Of a stretch of 64,000 bases of DNA, positions 36,901 to 45,989 are shown in pieces (the stretch's first letter is position 1; every line of letters starts with the position of its first letter). Both the position numbers and the translations under genes were made by a program. Source of the DNA: Pseudolabrys sp. (GTDB taxonomy: Bacteria > Pseudomonadota > Alphaproteobacteria > Rhizobiales > Xanthobacteraceae); the NCBI GenBank assembly GCA_030655215.1, contig JAURVZ010000061.1, forward strand, positions 33,448-97,447. The letters are read 5' to 3'. The notes below the pieces were generated by a model that worked only from the letters and a program-made list of their open reading frames with translations, did not search any database and was not told the DNA's origin.

Positions 36901-37911
36901 TTGGCCGTCGTTGTCCCGTTTGAAACTCCGCATTCCGCCTCGATCGAGCGGCTGACCCGGCTGTGCGCCTCCGACATGGAGCGCGTCAATGCCATGATCC
37001 TGTCGCGCACGGGTTCCGATGTGACCATGATCCCGGAAGTGGCGAACCACCTGATCTCGTCCGGCGGCAAGCGGCTGCGGCCGATGCTGACTTTGGCGAT
37101 GGCGCGGCTGTCCGGCTACGCGGGCGACGGCCACGTCAAGCTGTCGGCCTCGGTCGAGTTCATGCACACGGCGACCTTGCTGCACGACGACGTTGTCGAC
37201 CAGAGCGACATGCGGCGCGGCAAGCAGGCGGCGCGCATGCTGTGGGGCAATGAGGCGAGCGTGTTGGTCGGCGACTTCCTGCTCGGCCAGGCCTTCAAGA
37301 TGATGGTCGAGGTCGGCAGTTTGCAGGCGCTCGACATTCTGTCATCCGCCGCGGCTGTCATCGCCGAAGGCGAAGTCATGCAGTTGGGCGCCGCCAAGAA
37401 CACGGCGACCAATGAAGACGAATATCTGGCGGTGATCCGCGCCAAGACGGCGGAGCTGTTCGCCGCTGCGTGCGAAGTCGGCCCGGTGCTTGCGGCTAAG
37501 GATAAATCGGAAATCGCCGCGTGCCGGTCCTACGGCATGAATCTCGGCATTGCGTTTCAGCTGATCGATGACGCGCTCGATTACGGCGGCAAGTCGGCCA
37601 AGCTCGGCAAGAATGTCGGCGACGATTTCCGCGAGGGCAAGATCACGCTGCCCGTGGTGCTGTCATTCCGGCGCGGCTCGGATTCGGAGCGCGCCTTCTG
37701 GAACAGGACGCTCGGCAAGGGCGAGGTGCAGGACGGCGATTTCGAAACCGCGCAGAACCTGATGGTGAAGCATCACGCCATCGAGGACACGGTCGGCCGC
37801 GCCAGGCACTATGGCGCGATGGCCACCGATGCGCTGGCGCTAGCGCCGGATTCGGAGATCAAGACCGCGCTGGAAGAGACCGTCGCGTTCTGTATCTCGC
37901 GGGCGTATTAG
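36901..37911 (+). CDS. ispB: Long-chain polyprenyl diphosphate synthase (ubiquinone side chain)
   Basis: A 336-residue trans-prenyltransferase. The first aspartate-rich motif is LLHDDVVDQSD (about residue 96) and the second is LIDDALDYGG (about 222); SSGGKRLRPML binds the diphosphate. Size and sequence fit octaprenyl/decaprenyl synthases that elongate farnesyl diphosphate for the ubiquinone tail. TTG at 36901 is used because AAGGAG (36889-36894) lies six bases before it. An in-frame ATG at 36865 overlaps the -10 box and lacks such a site. It ends directly against a convergent gene. Confidence 0.93.
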   Translation: MAVVVPFETPHSASIERLTRLCASDMERVNAMILSRTGSDVTMIPEVANHLISSGGKRLRPMLTLAMARLSGYAGDGHVKLSASVEFMHTATLLHDDVVDQSDMRRGKQAARMLWGNEASVLVGDFLLGQAFKMMVEVGSLQALDILSSAAAVIAEGEVMQLGAAKNTATNEDEYLAVIRAKTAELFAAACEVGPVLAAKDKSEIAACRSYGMNLGIAFQLIDDALDYGGKSAKLGKNVGDDFREGKITLPVVLSFRRGSDSERAFWNRTLGKGEVQDGDFETAQNLMVKHHAIEDTVGRARHYGAMATDALALAPDSEIKTALEETVAFCISRAY

Positions 37912-38211
37912 TTACCGATACTGCGTGTAGCCGGTGTTCGGGTCGCGGCGCAAAGCGGCGCGGACATTCGGGTCGGGATCCTGGCCAATATAGTCACTGC
38001 CCTGGAAAACCGCCGGCGCGCAGCCATTCGGCTGCGGCTTGCCGTTGAACCAGACACCGCGCCATGAGAACGGCGCCGGGCTGTCGGCGCAGACGATGCG
38101 CTGCGCCTTGTAGCGCTGCTTTTTGCGCGAGGCGGCGTCGGCCGGGTCGGCGCTCACAAGTCCCGCAAGAGCCAGGCCTGAGAGCCCGAGTAGCAGCCAG
38201 CGCATGTTCAT
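37912..38211 (-). CDS. Secreted hypothetical protein
   Basis: A 99-residue exported protein with a Sec signal peptide (MNMRWLLLGLSGLALAGLVSA, cleavage near residue 24-27). The mature part is basic (ASRKKQRYKAQRIVC), has two cysteines (IVCAD and NGCAP) likely to form a disulfide, and ends RRDPNTGYTQYR. No known domain. It is 52 bases downstream of ispE on the same strand and may belong to that transcript. The start at MNMRWL was chosen over a longer frame with a polar extension. Confidence 0.75.
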   Translation of the reverse strand: MNMRWLLLGLSGLALAGLVSADPADAASRKKQRYKAQRIVCADSPAPFSWRGVWFNGKPQPNGCAPAVFQGSDYIGQDPDPNVRAALRRDPNTGYTQYR

Positions 38212-38263
38212 GGTCGTCTCCTGATCATTACGTAGGGACATTTGCGCCCCATAGCGGGCGAAT

Positions 38264-39136
38264 TCAAGTGGCAGCGCCGAAAGCTGTCGCCCTCACCCAC
38301 CAGTCCTTATGCGCGACGGCGATGGTCGAGGCCGCCGCCCCGGCCTCCTCCGCTGTCGCGAACAACGCAAAGCAGGTCGATCCGGATCCCGACATGCGCG
38401 CGAGCCGCGCGCCCGGCTGGGCGTGTAAAGTTTTAAGCACCGCGGCAACCACCGGTGCGCAGGCGATTGCCGCCTCGGTCAGATCATTGCCATTGGCTTT
38501 GAGGAAATCGATGAAGGGGGTGAGTTCGCGCGGCACCGCTTGCGGCGCCAACGCGTGCATCTGCTGGCCGCCTTTGTAGTGGGCGAAGACATCGCGCGTC
38601 GCCAAAGGCACGCCAGGATTGACCAGCACCGCATGCAGCGGCGGCAAGTGAAGCGGCGGCGACAGCCGCTCGCCGACGCCGGTCATGATGCAGGGCTTTG
38701 ACGAGACGCAGACCGGCACATCGGCGCCGGTGCGCAAGGCCGCGAGCATCAGCCGCGCATCGTCGGCGGAGATGTCATTGGCGCGCGCCAAAAGACGCAA
38801 CGCGGCGGCGGCATCGGCCGAACCGCCGCCAATGCCGGCCGCGACCGGCAATTGCTTGTCGAGCGTGAAGCGGCCGGTTTTGAGATTGGGGAAATTCTCG
38901 CCGATCGCACGCGCCGCTTTCAGCACCAGATTGTCAGCGGCCGCGCCGCTGGCGCCGGCGTAGGGACCGGTGACGTCGATCGAGAAATCCGCGCCGGGCT
39001 CAAAGCTCAGCGTATCGGCGAGACTGGCGAACACGACCAAGCTTTCGAGATCGTGATAGCCGTCGGCGCGGCGTCCGAGCACGCGCAAAGTGAGATTGAT
39101 CTTGGCGTGAGCCTTGTCGACGAGCGCCGCCGACAC
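38264..39136 (-). CDS. ispE: 4-diphosphocytidyl-2-C-methyl-D-erythritol kinase
   Basis: A 290-residue GHMP kinase for the fourth step of the MEP isoprenoid pathway. The ATP loop LPVAAGIGGGSADAAAALR is at about 91-109. The N-terminal AHAKINLTLRVLGRRADGYH supplies the substrate-binding Lys and His. RMSGSGSTCFALF is the third GHMP motif. It begins one base after the TPR protein stop, so both genes sit on one transcript. Upstream of that lies ETF-QO. Its product feeds the prenyl synthase encoded 1 kb away on the other strand. Confidence 0.96.
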   Translation of the reverse strand: MSAALVDKAHAKINLTLRVLGRRADGYHDLESLVVFASLADTLSFEPGADFSIDVTGPYAGASGAAADNLVLKAARAIGENFPNLKTGRFTLDKQLPVAAGIGGGSADAAAALRLLARANDISADDARLMLAALRTGADVPVCVSSKPCIMTGVGERLSPPLHLPPLHAVLVNPGVPLATRDVFAHYKGGQQMHALAPQAVPRELTPFIDFLKANGNDLTEAAIACAPVVAAVLKTLHAQPGARLARMSGSGSTCFALFATAEEAGAAASTIAVAHKDWWVRATAFGAAT

Positions 39137-40897
39137 TTAGCCGCCGTTGGGCTTCACAGCCGGCTTTTCGCCGGCTTTCGCCTGCGACGACGTTTCTTCC
39201 GGCAAGCCCTTCTCGAGCTTTTGCAGAATCTTCGGCAATTCTTCCGCCTCAGGCTTCAGGTCGCGCGCATGCGCCCATTGGAAGTTGGCTTCCAGCGTGC
39301 GCCCGACACGGAAGTAAGCGTCACCAAGATGATCGTTGATGGTCGGATCTTCCGGCTTCAATTCGATGGCCCGTTCAAGCTGCTTGGTCGCGTCTTCGTA
39401 ATTGCCGAGGCGATAATAAGCCCAGCCGAGCGAGTCGACGATGTAGCCATCATCCGGACGCTGCTGCACGGCCTTCTTGATCATGGCCATGCCGTCGTCG
39501 AGATTGATGCCCTGATCGATCCACGAATAGCCGAGATAGTTGAGCACGTGCGGCTGGTCGGGGAACAGCTCAAGCGCCTTCTTCAGATCGACTTCAGCCT
39601 TCGCCCACTGCTTCGATCGCTCGTAGCAAATGCCGCGGAAGTAATAGCCGACCCAATTGGCCTTCTCCGGCTTGCCGACGAGATCGATCGCCTTCGTATA
39701 AGTGTCGGCGCATTCGGCGAACTTCTTGTGGCCGCGCTGGATGTTGCCGAGCGCGGTGACCGCCTCGAGATCCTTCGGGTCCTGCGCGATGATGCCAATG
39801 AGCTGCTTCTCGGCTTCCTCGCCGCGCTCAAGCGCATCGAGATTGGCGGCCATCTGGATCGCGGCGTTACGATGCAGCGGCGAGTTGGCCGGAATGCGCT
39901 GGTAAACGGCGAGCGCCATTTCCGGCTTCTTCAACGACTCGTAAAGATCGGCGAGCGACAACAGCGCCAGCGCGTGGTTCGGCGCGAGATGCAGCGACAG
40001 TTGCAGGTAAACCAGACCGAGATCTTCACCACCGCGGCGGCCAAGCGATGCGCCGAGGCCGTACAGCGACTCGGCAGCGCCAGCCTGTGCATTGGCGACC
40101 AGGTTCGGCAGCTTCTCGCCGGCCTTGATCTTCGTCATCGCCTGCACGACGAGCGGATGGCGCGGCAGCACCTTGTCGAAAGCCTCGAAAACGGCGAGCG
40201 CTTCGGCCTGCGGCTTGTTGCGCGACAGCCAGCTGCCATAGGCCTCGACAACGCGCAGCGCCGACGAGTCGAGCTTGTAGGCGCGCTCGAGGCGCTTACC
40301 GGCTTCAACCTTGTTGCCGGCGAATTCGAGAATCATGCCGGCATGCAGTTCCTTGAAGATGCCGTACCAGTCCGGACCAGTCAGCTTGTCGATCGCGGCC
40401 ACCGCGCCCTTGCTGTCGCCGGCGCCGGTCATGCTCCAGGCGGTGAGCAGCGTGGCGGTGAGATCCGTGATCGGGCCACGGATCGATTGCGACAGCTCCT
40501 TGCGCGCAACCGGATACTTGGCCTGCTTGATGGCGTTGACGCCGAGCACGAGGTGAGCGACGCGGTCCGACTTGTCGGCAGCGGCGACAGGCTCAGCGAG
40601 CTTCACGGCTTCGTCGATATTACCGCCGACGAGGAAGGAGAGGAAAGCGCGGTCGAGCAGTTCGCCGTTCTTCGGGTCGCGGCGCAAGGCGTTGCGGTAA
40701 TAGGCCGCGGCCGAGGCGGCGTCGCGCTGCTGGCCGGCATGGCGGGCGGCGAGATAGCTGCCGGATGCGGTGAGGCCGGACAGTTCCAGCGCCGTCGGCG
40801 TGCGGTCATTGGCGGGCGCCGATTGCGCGGTGGCGGAGGCCGGGGCCGCGGCTAGAAAAGCGGCAACCGCGGTGCCGGCGGCCAAAGACCGGACCAT
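39137..40897 (-). CDS. TPR-repeat lipoprotein-like or periplasmic protein
   Basis: A 586-residue protein with a signal-like N-terminus (LAAGTAVAAFLAAAPASA, about 5-22). Most of the rest is tetratricopeptide repeats: for example, residues beginning SGSYLAARHAGQQRDAASAA, AILAL/SLADLYESLKKPEMAL, and a dense set near the end (VLNYLGYSWIDQGINLDDG, YIVDSLGWAYYRLGNYEDA). The final 30 residues are charged and low-complexity. Such proteins scaffold envelope complexes. The ATG at 40897 is preferred; an in-frame GTG at 40924 is possible. The gene abuts ispE without a gap. Confidence 0.88.
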   Translation of the reverse strand: MVRSLAAGTAVAAFLAAAPASATAQSAPANDRTPTALELSGLTASGSYLAARHAGQQRDAASAAAYYRNALRRDPKNGELLDRAFLSFLVGGNIDEAVKLAEPVAAADKSDRVAHLVLGVNAIKQAKYPVARKELSQSIRGPITDLTATLLTAWSMTGAGDSKGAVAAIDKLTGPDWYGIFKELHAGMILEFAGNKVEAGKRLERAYKLDSSALRVVEAYGSWLSRNKPQAEALAVFEAFDKVLPRHPLVVQAMTKIKAGEKLPNLVANAQAGAAESLYGLGASLGRRGGEDLGLVYLQLSLHLAPNHALALLSLADLYESLKKPEMALAVYQRIPANSPLHRNAAIQMAANLDALERGEEAEKQLIGIIAQDPKDLEAVTALGNIQRGHKKFAECADTYTKAIDLVGKPEKANWVGYYFRGICYERSKQWAKAEVDLKKALELFPDQPHVLNYLGYSWIDQGINLDDGMAMIKKAVQQRPDDGYIVDSLGWAYYRLGNYEDATKQLERAIELKPEDPTINDHLGDAYFRVGRTLEANFQWAHARDLKPEAEELPKILQKLEKGLPEETSSQAKAGEKPAVKPNGG

Positions 40898-41093
40898 GCA
40901 CCGGAACAAGCTCGAAGAGGTCACTGGCAATGCTCCAATGCAGCGGTGCGCAAAGCAAAGCGCGAACCACCAAGGTTTGATCCAGAATGGCCTTTTTGCG
41001 CCGCTCCCGCAAGAACGGCGGCCAAAACGGCGGTCACGAACCGGCACCTGACAGATTGAAGGGCTTGATGTGGCCGTATCGTGGCCGCGCGCA

Positions 41094-42746
41094 TCACATT
41101 CCTGAGTAGTTCGGCCCGCCGGAGCCTTCCGGTGGCACCCAGGTGATGTTCTGATTCGGGTCCTTGATGTCGCAGGTTTTGCAGTGGACGCAGTTCTGCG
41201 CGTTGATGACGAATTTCGGGTCGCCATCGGCCTGCTCCACCCACTCATAGACACCGGCCGGGCAATAGCGCGCCGAGGGTCCGGCGAAGACGTCATGCTC
41301 GGACGATTTCTGCAAGGCCATGTCATGCACCTTGAGATGCGGCGGCTGGTCTTCCTCGTGATTGGTGTTGGACAGGAATACCGATGACAGTTTGTCGAAC
41401 GTCAGTTTGCCATCGGGCTTCGGATATTTGATCGGCGTGCATTCGGCGGCTGGCTTCAGCGTGGCGTAATCCGCCTTGCCGTGCGCCTGCGTGCCGAACA
41501 GCGAGAAGCCGAACGTGTTGGTCCACATATCGAGACCGCCAAGTGCGATGCCGATCAGTGTGCCGAACTTCGACCACAGCGGCTTGGCGTTGCGCACGCG
41601 GTACAGATCCTTGCCGATCGCGGAGTCTTTCCAGCCGGCTTCATAGTCGGTGAGTTCATCGTGCGAGCGGCCGGCGGAAAGTGCGGCATGTGCGGCCTCA
41701 GCGGCCTGCATGCCGGACAGCATCGCGTTGTGCGAACCCTTGATGCGCGGAACGTTGACGAAGCCGGCATCGCAGCCGATCAGCGCACCGCCAGCGAAGG
41801 TCAGCTTCGGCACCGACTGATAGCCGCCTTCGGAAATGGCGCGCGCGCCGTAGGACAGGCGCTTGCCGCCTTCAAACGTGTCGCGCACCAAAGGATGCGT
41901 CTTGAAGCGCTGGAATTCCTCGAACGGCGCAATGTACGGATTGCTGTAATTGAGATGCAGCACGAAGCCGACCGACACCAGATTGTCGTCGAGGTGATAC
42001 AGGAACGAACCGCCGCCGGTGGAATTGTCCAGCGGCCAGCCGAACGAATGCTGCACCAGGCCTTTTTTATGCTTCGACGGATCGACCTGCCAAAGCTCTT
42101 TCAGGCCGATGCCGAATTTCTGCGGCTCGCGGCCTTCATCGAGCTTGAACTTGGCGACCAACTGCTTGCCGAGATTGCCGCGCGCGCCTTCAGCGAACAG
42201 CGTGTACTTGGCATGCAATTCCATGCCGCGCGTGTAGGACGCGTTCGGCTCACCGCTTTTGCCGATGCCCATGTCGCCGGTGGCGACGCCTCGCACGCTG
42301 CCGGCTTCGTTGTAGAGAACTTCGGCCGCGGCAAAGCCTGGATAGATTTCGACGCCGAGCGCCTCGGCCTTGGTGCCGAGCCAGCGGCAGACATTTCCGA
42401 GCGAGACAACGAAATTGCCGTGATTGCTCATCAGCGGCGGCATCATGAAATTCGGCAGGCGGATGCCGCTGCTCTCACTCAAGAAATAGAAGCGGTCGTC
42501 GGTGACCTGCGTCTTGATCGGCGTGTCTTCGCCGCGCCATTCCGGCAGCAGCTTGTCGAGACCTGACGGATCGATGACCGCGCCGGACAGGATATGGGCG
42601 CCGACTTCGGAACCCTTTTCCACCACCACCACGGAAACGTCCGGATTGAGCTGTTTCAGCCGGATGGCCGCAGCGAGCCCGGCGGGGCCTGCGCCGACAA
42701 CAACAACATCAAATTCCATAGCTTCGCGGGCTGGCAGGTCCGTCAT
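41094..42746 (-). CDS. Electron transfer flavoprotein-ubiquinone oxidoreductase
   Basis: A 550-residue ETF-QO. It takes electrons from ETF (fatty acid and amino acid oxidation) and reduces ubiquinone at the membrane. The N-terminal FAD motif is VVVGAGPAGLAAAIRLKQ (about 14-31). The C-terminal [4Fe-4S] cluster ligands are the cysteines of RYCPAGVYEW and NCVHCKTCDIKDP. Length is typical. It is the first gene of a minus-strand run leading to the TPR protein and ispE. It diverges from the uracil-DNA glycosylase gene, with about 100 bases of promoter DNA between. Confidence 0.96.
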   Translation of the reverse strand: MTDLPAREAMEFDVVVVGAGPAGLAAAIRLKQLNPDVSVVVVEKGSEVGAHILSGAVIDPSGLDKLLPEWRGEDTPIKTQVTDDRFYFLSESSGIRLPNFMMPPLMSNHGNFVVSLGNVCRWLGTKAEALGVEIYPGFAAAEVLYNEAGSVRGVATGDMGIGKSGEPNASYTRGMELHAKYTLFAEGARGNLGKQLVAKFKLDEGREPQKFGIGLKELWQVDPSKHKKGLVQHSFGWPLDNSTGGGSFLYHLDDNLVSVGFVLHLNYSNPYIAPFEEFQRFKTHPLVRDTFEGGKRLSYGARAISEGGYQSVPKLTFAGGALIGCDAGFVNVPRIKGSHNAMLSGMQAAEAAHAALSAGRSHDELTDYEAGWKDSAIGKDLYRVRNAKPLWSKFGTLIGIALGGLDMWTNTFGFSLFGTQAHGKADYATLKPAAECTPIKYPKPDGKLTFDKLSSVFLSNTNHEEDQPPHLKVHDMALQKSSEHDVFAGPSARYCPAGVYEWVEQADGDPKFVINAQNCVHCKTCDIKDPNQNITWVPPEGSGGPNYSGM

Positions 42747-42845
42747 ACTGGATTATCTCCGGAATCTTATAATCGTTCCATTTTCCACGTTTGGGCAGCG
42801 CGGGCAATCGCGCAAGGCCGATATTCTCTGTGCTAGGATGCTGCC

Positions 42846-43655
42846 ATGACGCCTGCGCCTGAAATGACAGCCCGCGAATTGCTCGACTTCTACCTGGAAG
42901 CCGGTGTCGATGCGCTTGTCGGCGAGGAAGCGGTGGACCGGTTTGCGGCGGTCGATCAGCCGGCACCTGCCGCCCGCGCCTCACTGCCTGCAGCGGCAAA
43001 GGCTGACATGGTGCGCCCGGCGCCTACGCTGCAGCCGGCCGCGCCGCAAGCACCGGACGAAGCGATCATGGCCGCGCGCGAGGCTGCGCGCACGGCGGCG
43101 TCGCTCGACGAGTTGCGCGCCATACTGGAAAAATTCGAAGGCTGCGCGCTGAAGGGCTCGGCGACGCGCATGGTGTTTGCCGATGGCAATCCGGCCGCCA
43201 AGGTGATGCTTGTCGGCGAAGCGCCCGGCCGCGACGAGGACATTGAAGGCCTGCCCTTCGTCGGCCGCTCCGGCAAATTGCTCGACCGCATGCTGGCGGC
43301 GATCGGCCTCGACCGCACCTCGGTCTACATCGCCAATGTCGTGCCGTGGCGGCCGCCGGGCAACCGCACGCCGACGCCGCAGGAGACGCAAATCTGTCTG
43401 CCGTTCATAACGCGGCAGATCGAACTGGCCGACCCGGACATTCTGGTCTGCCTTGGCGGGCCGTCGGCGCAGACCTTGCTCAACATCAAAGACGGCATCA
43501 CCAAAACGCGCGGCCGCTGGTTTACCTTCAATTCAGGCAAACGCGATATACGAGCCATACCGACATTCCACCCGGCCTTCCTGCTGCGCAGCCCGCTGCA
43601 GAAGCGTTTCGCCTGGCGGGATATGCTCAGTGTGAAGAAGGCACTTTCTGAATGA
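42846..43655 (+). CDS. Family 4 uracil-DNA glycosylase
   Basis: A 269-residue glycosylase that excises uracil from DNA. The N-terminal 90 residues are an Ala/Pro-rich extension. The core has GEAPGRDEDIEGLPFVGRSG (motif A, about 121-140), VVPWRPPGNRTP and HPAFLLRSP (motif B). Family 4 enzymes hold a [4Fe-4S] cluster through four cysteines. Here CALKG, QICLPF and LVCLGG supply three, and the usual C-x-x-C pair at the first site is reduced to one cysteine, so the cluster may be altered. Its stop overlaps the next gene (ATGA). Confidence 0.9.
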   Translation: MTPAPEMTARELLDFYLEAGVDALVGEEAVDRFAAVDQPAPAARASLPAAAKADMVRPAPTLQPAAPQAPDEAIMAAREAARTAASLDELRAILEKFEGCALKGSATRMVFADGNPAAKVMLVGEAPGRDEDIEGLPFVGRSGKLLDRMLAAIGLDRTSVYIANVVPWRPPGNRTPTPQETQICLPFITRQIELADPDILVCLGGPSAQTLLNIKDGITKTRGRWFTFNSGKRDIRAIPTFHPAFLLRSPLQKRFAWRDMLSVKKALSE

Positions 43656-44029
43656 TGCGTCTTGTTGCTCTTGCCGCCGCCTGCTGCATTGCCCTGACCG
43701 GCGTTTCGGCAGCGGAGACGCCGGCGAAGAAGAAAGCCGAGCCGAAGCTGAATGCCGACGCGCTGCGCATTCCGGACAGCATCCACAACACCCGCGCACG
43801 GGAGATTGACCGCTCCGGCAAGGCGCTGCCGCCGCCAAGCGCGCCGAACAAGGTCGATATCGGCAAATACGATCTGGAATTCCGCGCCAAGAGCTCGAGC
43901 GAGATCAATCCGCGCACCGGCTATGACAGCGGCGAGAAGGCCAACCTTGCGAACACAGCCATTGGACGCAAAGGCGAGTCGGGCGTGCCGAATTATTTCG
44001 GGCTCAAGCTGAGCACACCAACCGACTAA
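43652..44029 (+). CDS. Secreted hypothetical protein downstream of udg
   Basis: A 125-residue exported protein with a signal peptide (MMRLVALAAACCIALTGVSA) followed by a Lys/Pro-rich linker and a polar domain without cysteines after cleavage. Segments such as KVDIGKYDLEFRAKSSSEIN and GVPNYFGLKLSTP look like short beta strands. It is translationally coupled to the uracil-DNA glycosylase gene by a four-base overlap, although one product is cytoplasmic and the other exported. The 3' end overlaps a convergent gene by three bases. Function is unknown. Confidence 0.78.
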   Translation: MMRLVALAAACCIALTGVSAAETPAKKKAEPKLNADALRIPDSIHNTRAREIDRSGKALPPPSAPNKVDIGKYDLEFRAKSSSEINPRTGYDSGEKANLANTAIGRKGESGVPNYFGLKLSTPTD

Positions 44030-44457
44030 CGATAGGCGACGAGCACCGCGCCAACCGCGATCAGCGCGACGCCGAGCCAGTTCGGCGTGCTGAGGCGTTC
44101 ACCGAGAAACACCACACCAAACAGCGCCACCAGCACGACCGACAATTTGTCGATCGGCGCCACCTGCGCCGCCTGCCCGAGCTTCAGCGCGCGGAAGTAA
44201 CAGATCCACGACGCGCCGGTAGCAAGGCCCGACAACACCAGAAACAAATAGGTGCGGCCCGAGATTTCGACGGGCGACTGGAATTGCCCGGTGGCGAGCA
44301 GGATGAAGGCGAGCGTCACAAGAATGACGATGGTGCGGATGAAAGTGGCGAAGTCGGAATTGATGTTTTCAATGCCAACCTTGGCGAAGATCGCGGTCAG
44401 CGCAGCGAACAGCGCCGACAGAACGGCCCACATTTGCCATGACGACCACAGGCTCAT
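44026..44457 (-). CDS. Short EamA-family transporter (single repeat)
   Basis: A 143-residue protein with five hydrophobic helices forming one EamA domain, half the size of a normal DMT protein. It starts MSLWSSWQMWAVLSALFAAL and contains INSDFATFIRTIVI, CYFRALKLGQAAQVAPIDKLS and FLGERLSTPNW. Single-repeat members work as homodimers. The ATG overlaps the GT39 stop by four bases, so the two are coupled. This suggests a lipid-linked sugar transporter role, as for ArnE/ArnF-type flippases next to ArnT-like transferases, but this is inference. Confidence 0.85.
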   Translation of the reverse strand: MSLWSSWQMWAVLSALFAALTAIFAKVGIENINSDFATFIRTIVILVTLAFILLATGQFQSPVEISGRTYLFLVLSGLATGASWICYFRALKLGQAAQVAPIDKLSVVLVALFGVVFLGERLSTPNWLGVALIAVGAVLVAYR

Positions 44458-45962
44458 TGCGGCGGCCTCAGCACCGACCAGCCAAGCCGCACCGGCGGCA
44501 GGCGGCCTTGCACCGTGCGCGAGAAGGCGCGCGGCAATTCCGGCACCATCATTGGAAACTGGGTCTTCAATGTCGCCGGTGGCTGGCCGCTGGCCTCCGC
44601 CGGCCAAACCAGCACCGCGCCTTGCGCCGCGACATCATCGACGCTGATCCACGGACTGCGCTGTGGCGCCCAGGCGAAGAACACGCGCGGCCGGTCCGGC
44701 GCCATCATGGCAACGAGCGGCACGAGGCGTTCGTCGCCGGTGATGGTGGTCGGCTGCTTGCCGGTGCGGCGCTGATAATTCTCGGTCAGGAATTGCGCTT
44801 CGGCTTTCGCCGGCTGGGCAATGCGCAGATCGCGGCCGGCAAGCCATGGCAGCAGCGCCAGCGATGAGGCAGCGAGCAAAGGCGGCGCGACGAGAAGCAG
44901 CAGCCATGACGAGGACACGAGGCGTTCGCGATAGAGATGCACACGGTCGCCGGTGGCGACGATGACGGCAAGGCCCGACAGCAGGATCAACGGCGCCAGC
45001 GAGCCAAGCGCGCCGATCGGCCATAGCGTGCCAGTGGCAAAACCGATGGCCAGCGCGCAAGCGGCCGGCGCGATGGCGAAGAAGTAGACGTAATAGCGCG
45101 CCAGCGATTCCGCCGGCGGCCGGTCGATCTCCGGCGCGCGTTCGCGGCGCTGCCGCGGCCAGCCGCTGGCAAGAGCCGCAAGCAAGACGAGGCCGAGATG
45201 GCTGGCGAGCAACAGCGCGCCAAGGCGCATGCCGGGCGACAACCGGCCGCCGGTAACGATGCTTTCCCTGAACGCCGCCATGACCAGTTCGCGCTCGGCG
45301 TAAAGCCAGGCTGCATGCGGCGCGATGGCGAAGAAGAACAGCACCAGCGCGAGCCATGGTTCGATATCGGCGAGCGCGCGGCGGCCGCGCGTTGTGGCCA
45401 GCGTGAAGACGCCGAGCAGCACGAGCAAGATGACGCCGGCATAGCTGGTCAAGAGAAGCAGGCCGCAGTCGAGAGCCAGCAGGAACCAGGCGCCGCGCTG
45501 GAACAGGCCGACGGCGCGCCAGTAATGAAGGAGTGCGAGGGCCCATAGAGGCGCGGCCAGCACCGCCGGGCCGAACTCCGGCGATGGCACGGTGAAGGCG
45601 GCGATGCCGACCATCAGCAAGATGCCGAGCACGGCGTGACGCGTGCCGACCACGGCGCGGCCGAGCGTGAACACCGCCCATAAAGCCGTGACGATGCAGA
45701 TCTGCGACAAAGCATAGAGGCCGAGCATGCCGCCAAAGCGGAAGGCGATCTCGCCGAGCCAGAAGGCGAGCGGCGGCCCGAGATAGGAGCCAAGCACGAA
45801 TTCACGGCCAATGGCGAGCAGCAGCGGCACATCACCGGGCGGCGCACTGTAAAAAAGCGCCGGGATCAGCGTCCACAGCACGCCCTGCGTCAGCGCGACG
45901 ACCCAGAACGCCGATGCCGGACGGCCGCGCAGGAATTCGATGATCAGGGAGACGTGATGCAT
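44454..45962 (-). CDS. GT39/ArnT-like membrane glycosyltransferase
   Basis: A 502-residue integral membrane protein with about eleven helices. The first extracytoplasmic loop (FYSAPPGDVPLLLAIGREF) carries the acidic residue typical of PMT/ArnT transferases, and SYLGPPLAFWLGEIAFRFGG follows. The C-terminal 130 residues form a periplasmic domain (QFLTENYQRRTGKQPTTITGD...). Such enzymes move a sugar from an undecaprenyl-phosphate carrier to lipid A or another acceptor. It is co-transcribed with the small EamA protein. Acceptor and donor are unknown. Confidence 0.85.
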   Translation of the reverse strand: MHHVSLIIEFLRGRPASAFWVVALTQGVLWTLIPALFYSAPPGDVPLLLAIGREFVLGSYLGPPLAFWLGEIAFRFGGMLGLYALSQICIVTALWAVFTLGRAVVGTRHAVLGILLMVGIAAFTVPSPEFGPAVLAAPLWALALLHYWRAVGLFQRGAWFLLALDCGLLLLTSYAGVILLVLLGVFTLATTRGRRALADIEPWLALVLFFFAIAPHAAWLYAERELVMAAFRESIVTGGRLSPGMRLGALLLASHLGLVLLAALASGWPRQRRERAPEIDRPPAESLARYYVYFFAIAPAACALAIGFATGTLWPIGALGSLAPLILLSGLAVIVATGDRVHLYRERLVSSSWLLLLVAPPLLAASSLALLPWLAGRDLRIAQPAKAEAQFLTENYQRRTGKQPTTITGDERLVPLVAMMAPDRPRVFFAWAPQRSPWISVDDVAAQGAVLVWPAEASGQPPATLKTQFPMMVPELPRAFSRTVQGRLPPVRLGWSVLRPPQ

Positions 45963-45989
45963 TGAGCCCGCAGCAATAAAGAACGGCAG

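Noticed and set aside
38852..40855. A 667-codon plus-strand frame opposite the TPR and ispE genes
   Set aside because: It is the antisense of well-supported genes, with no ribosome site and no known motif; long antisense frames are common at this GC content.
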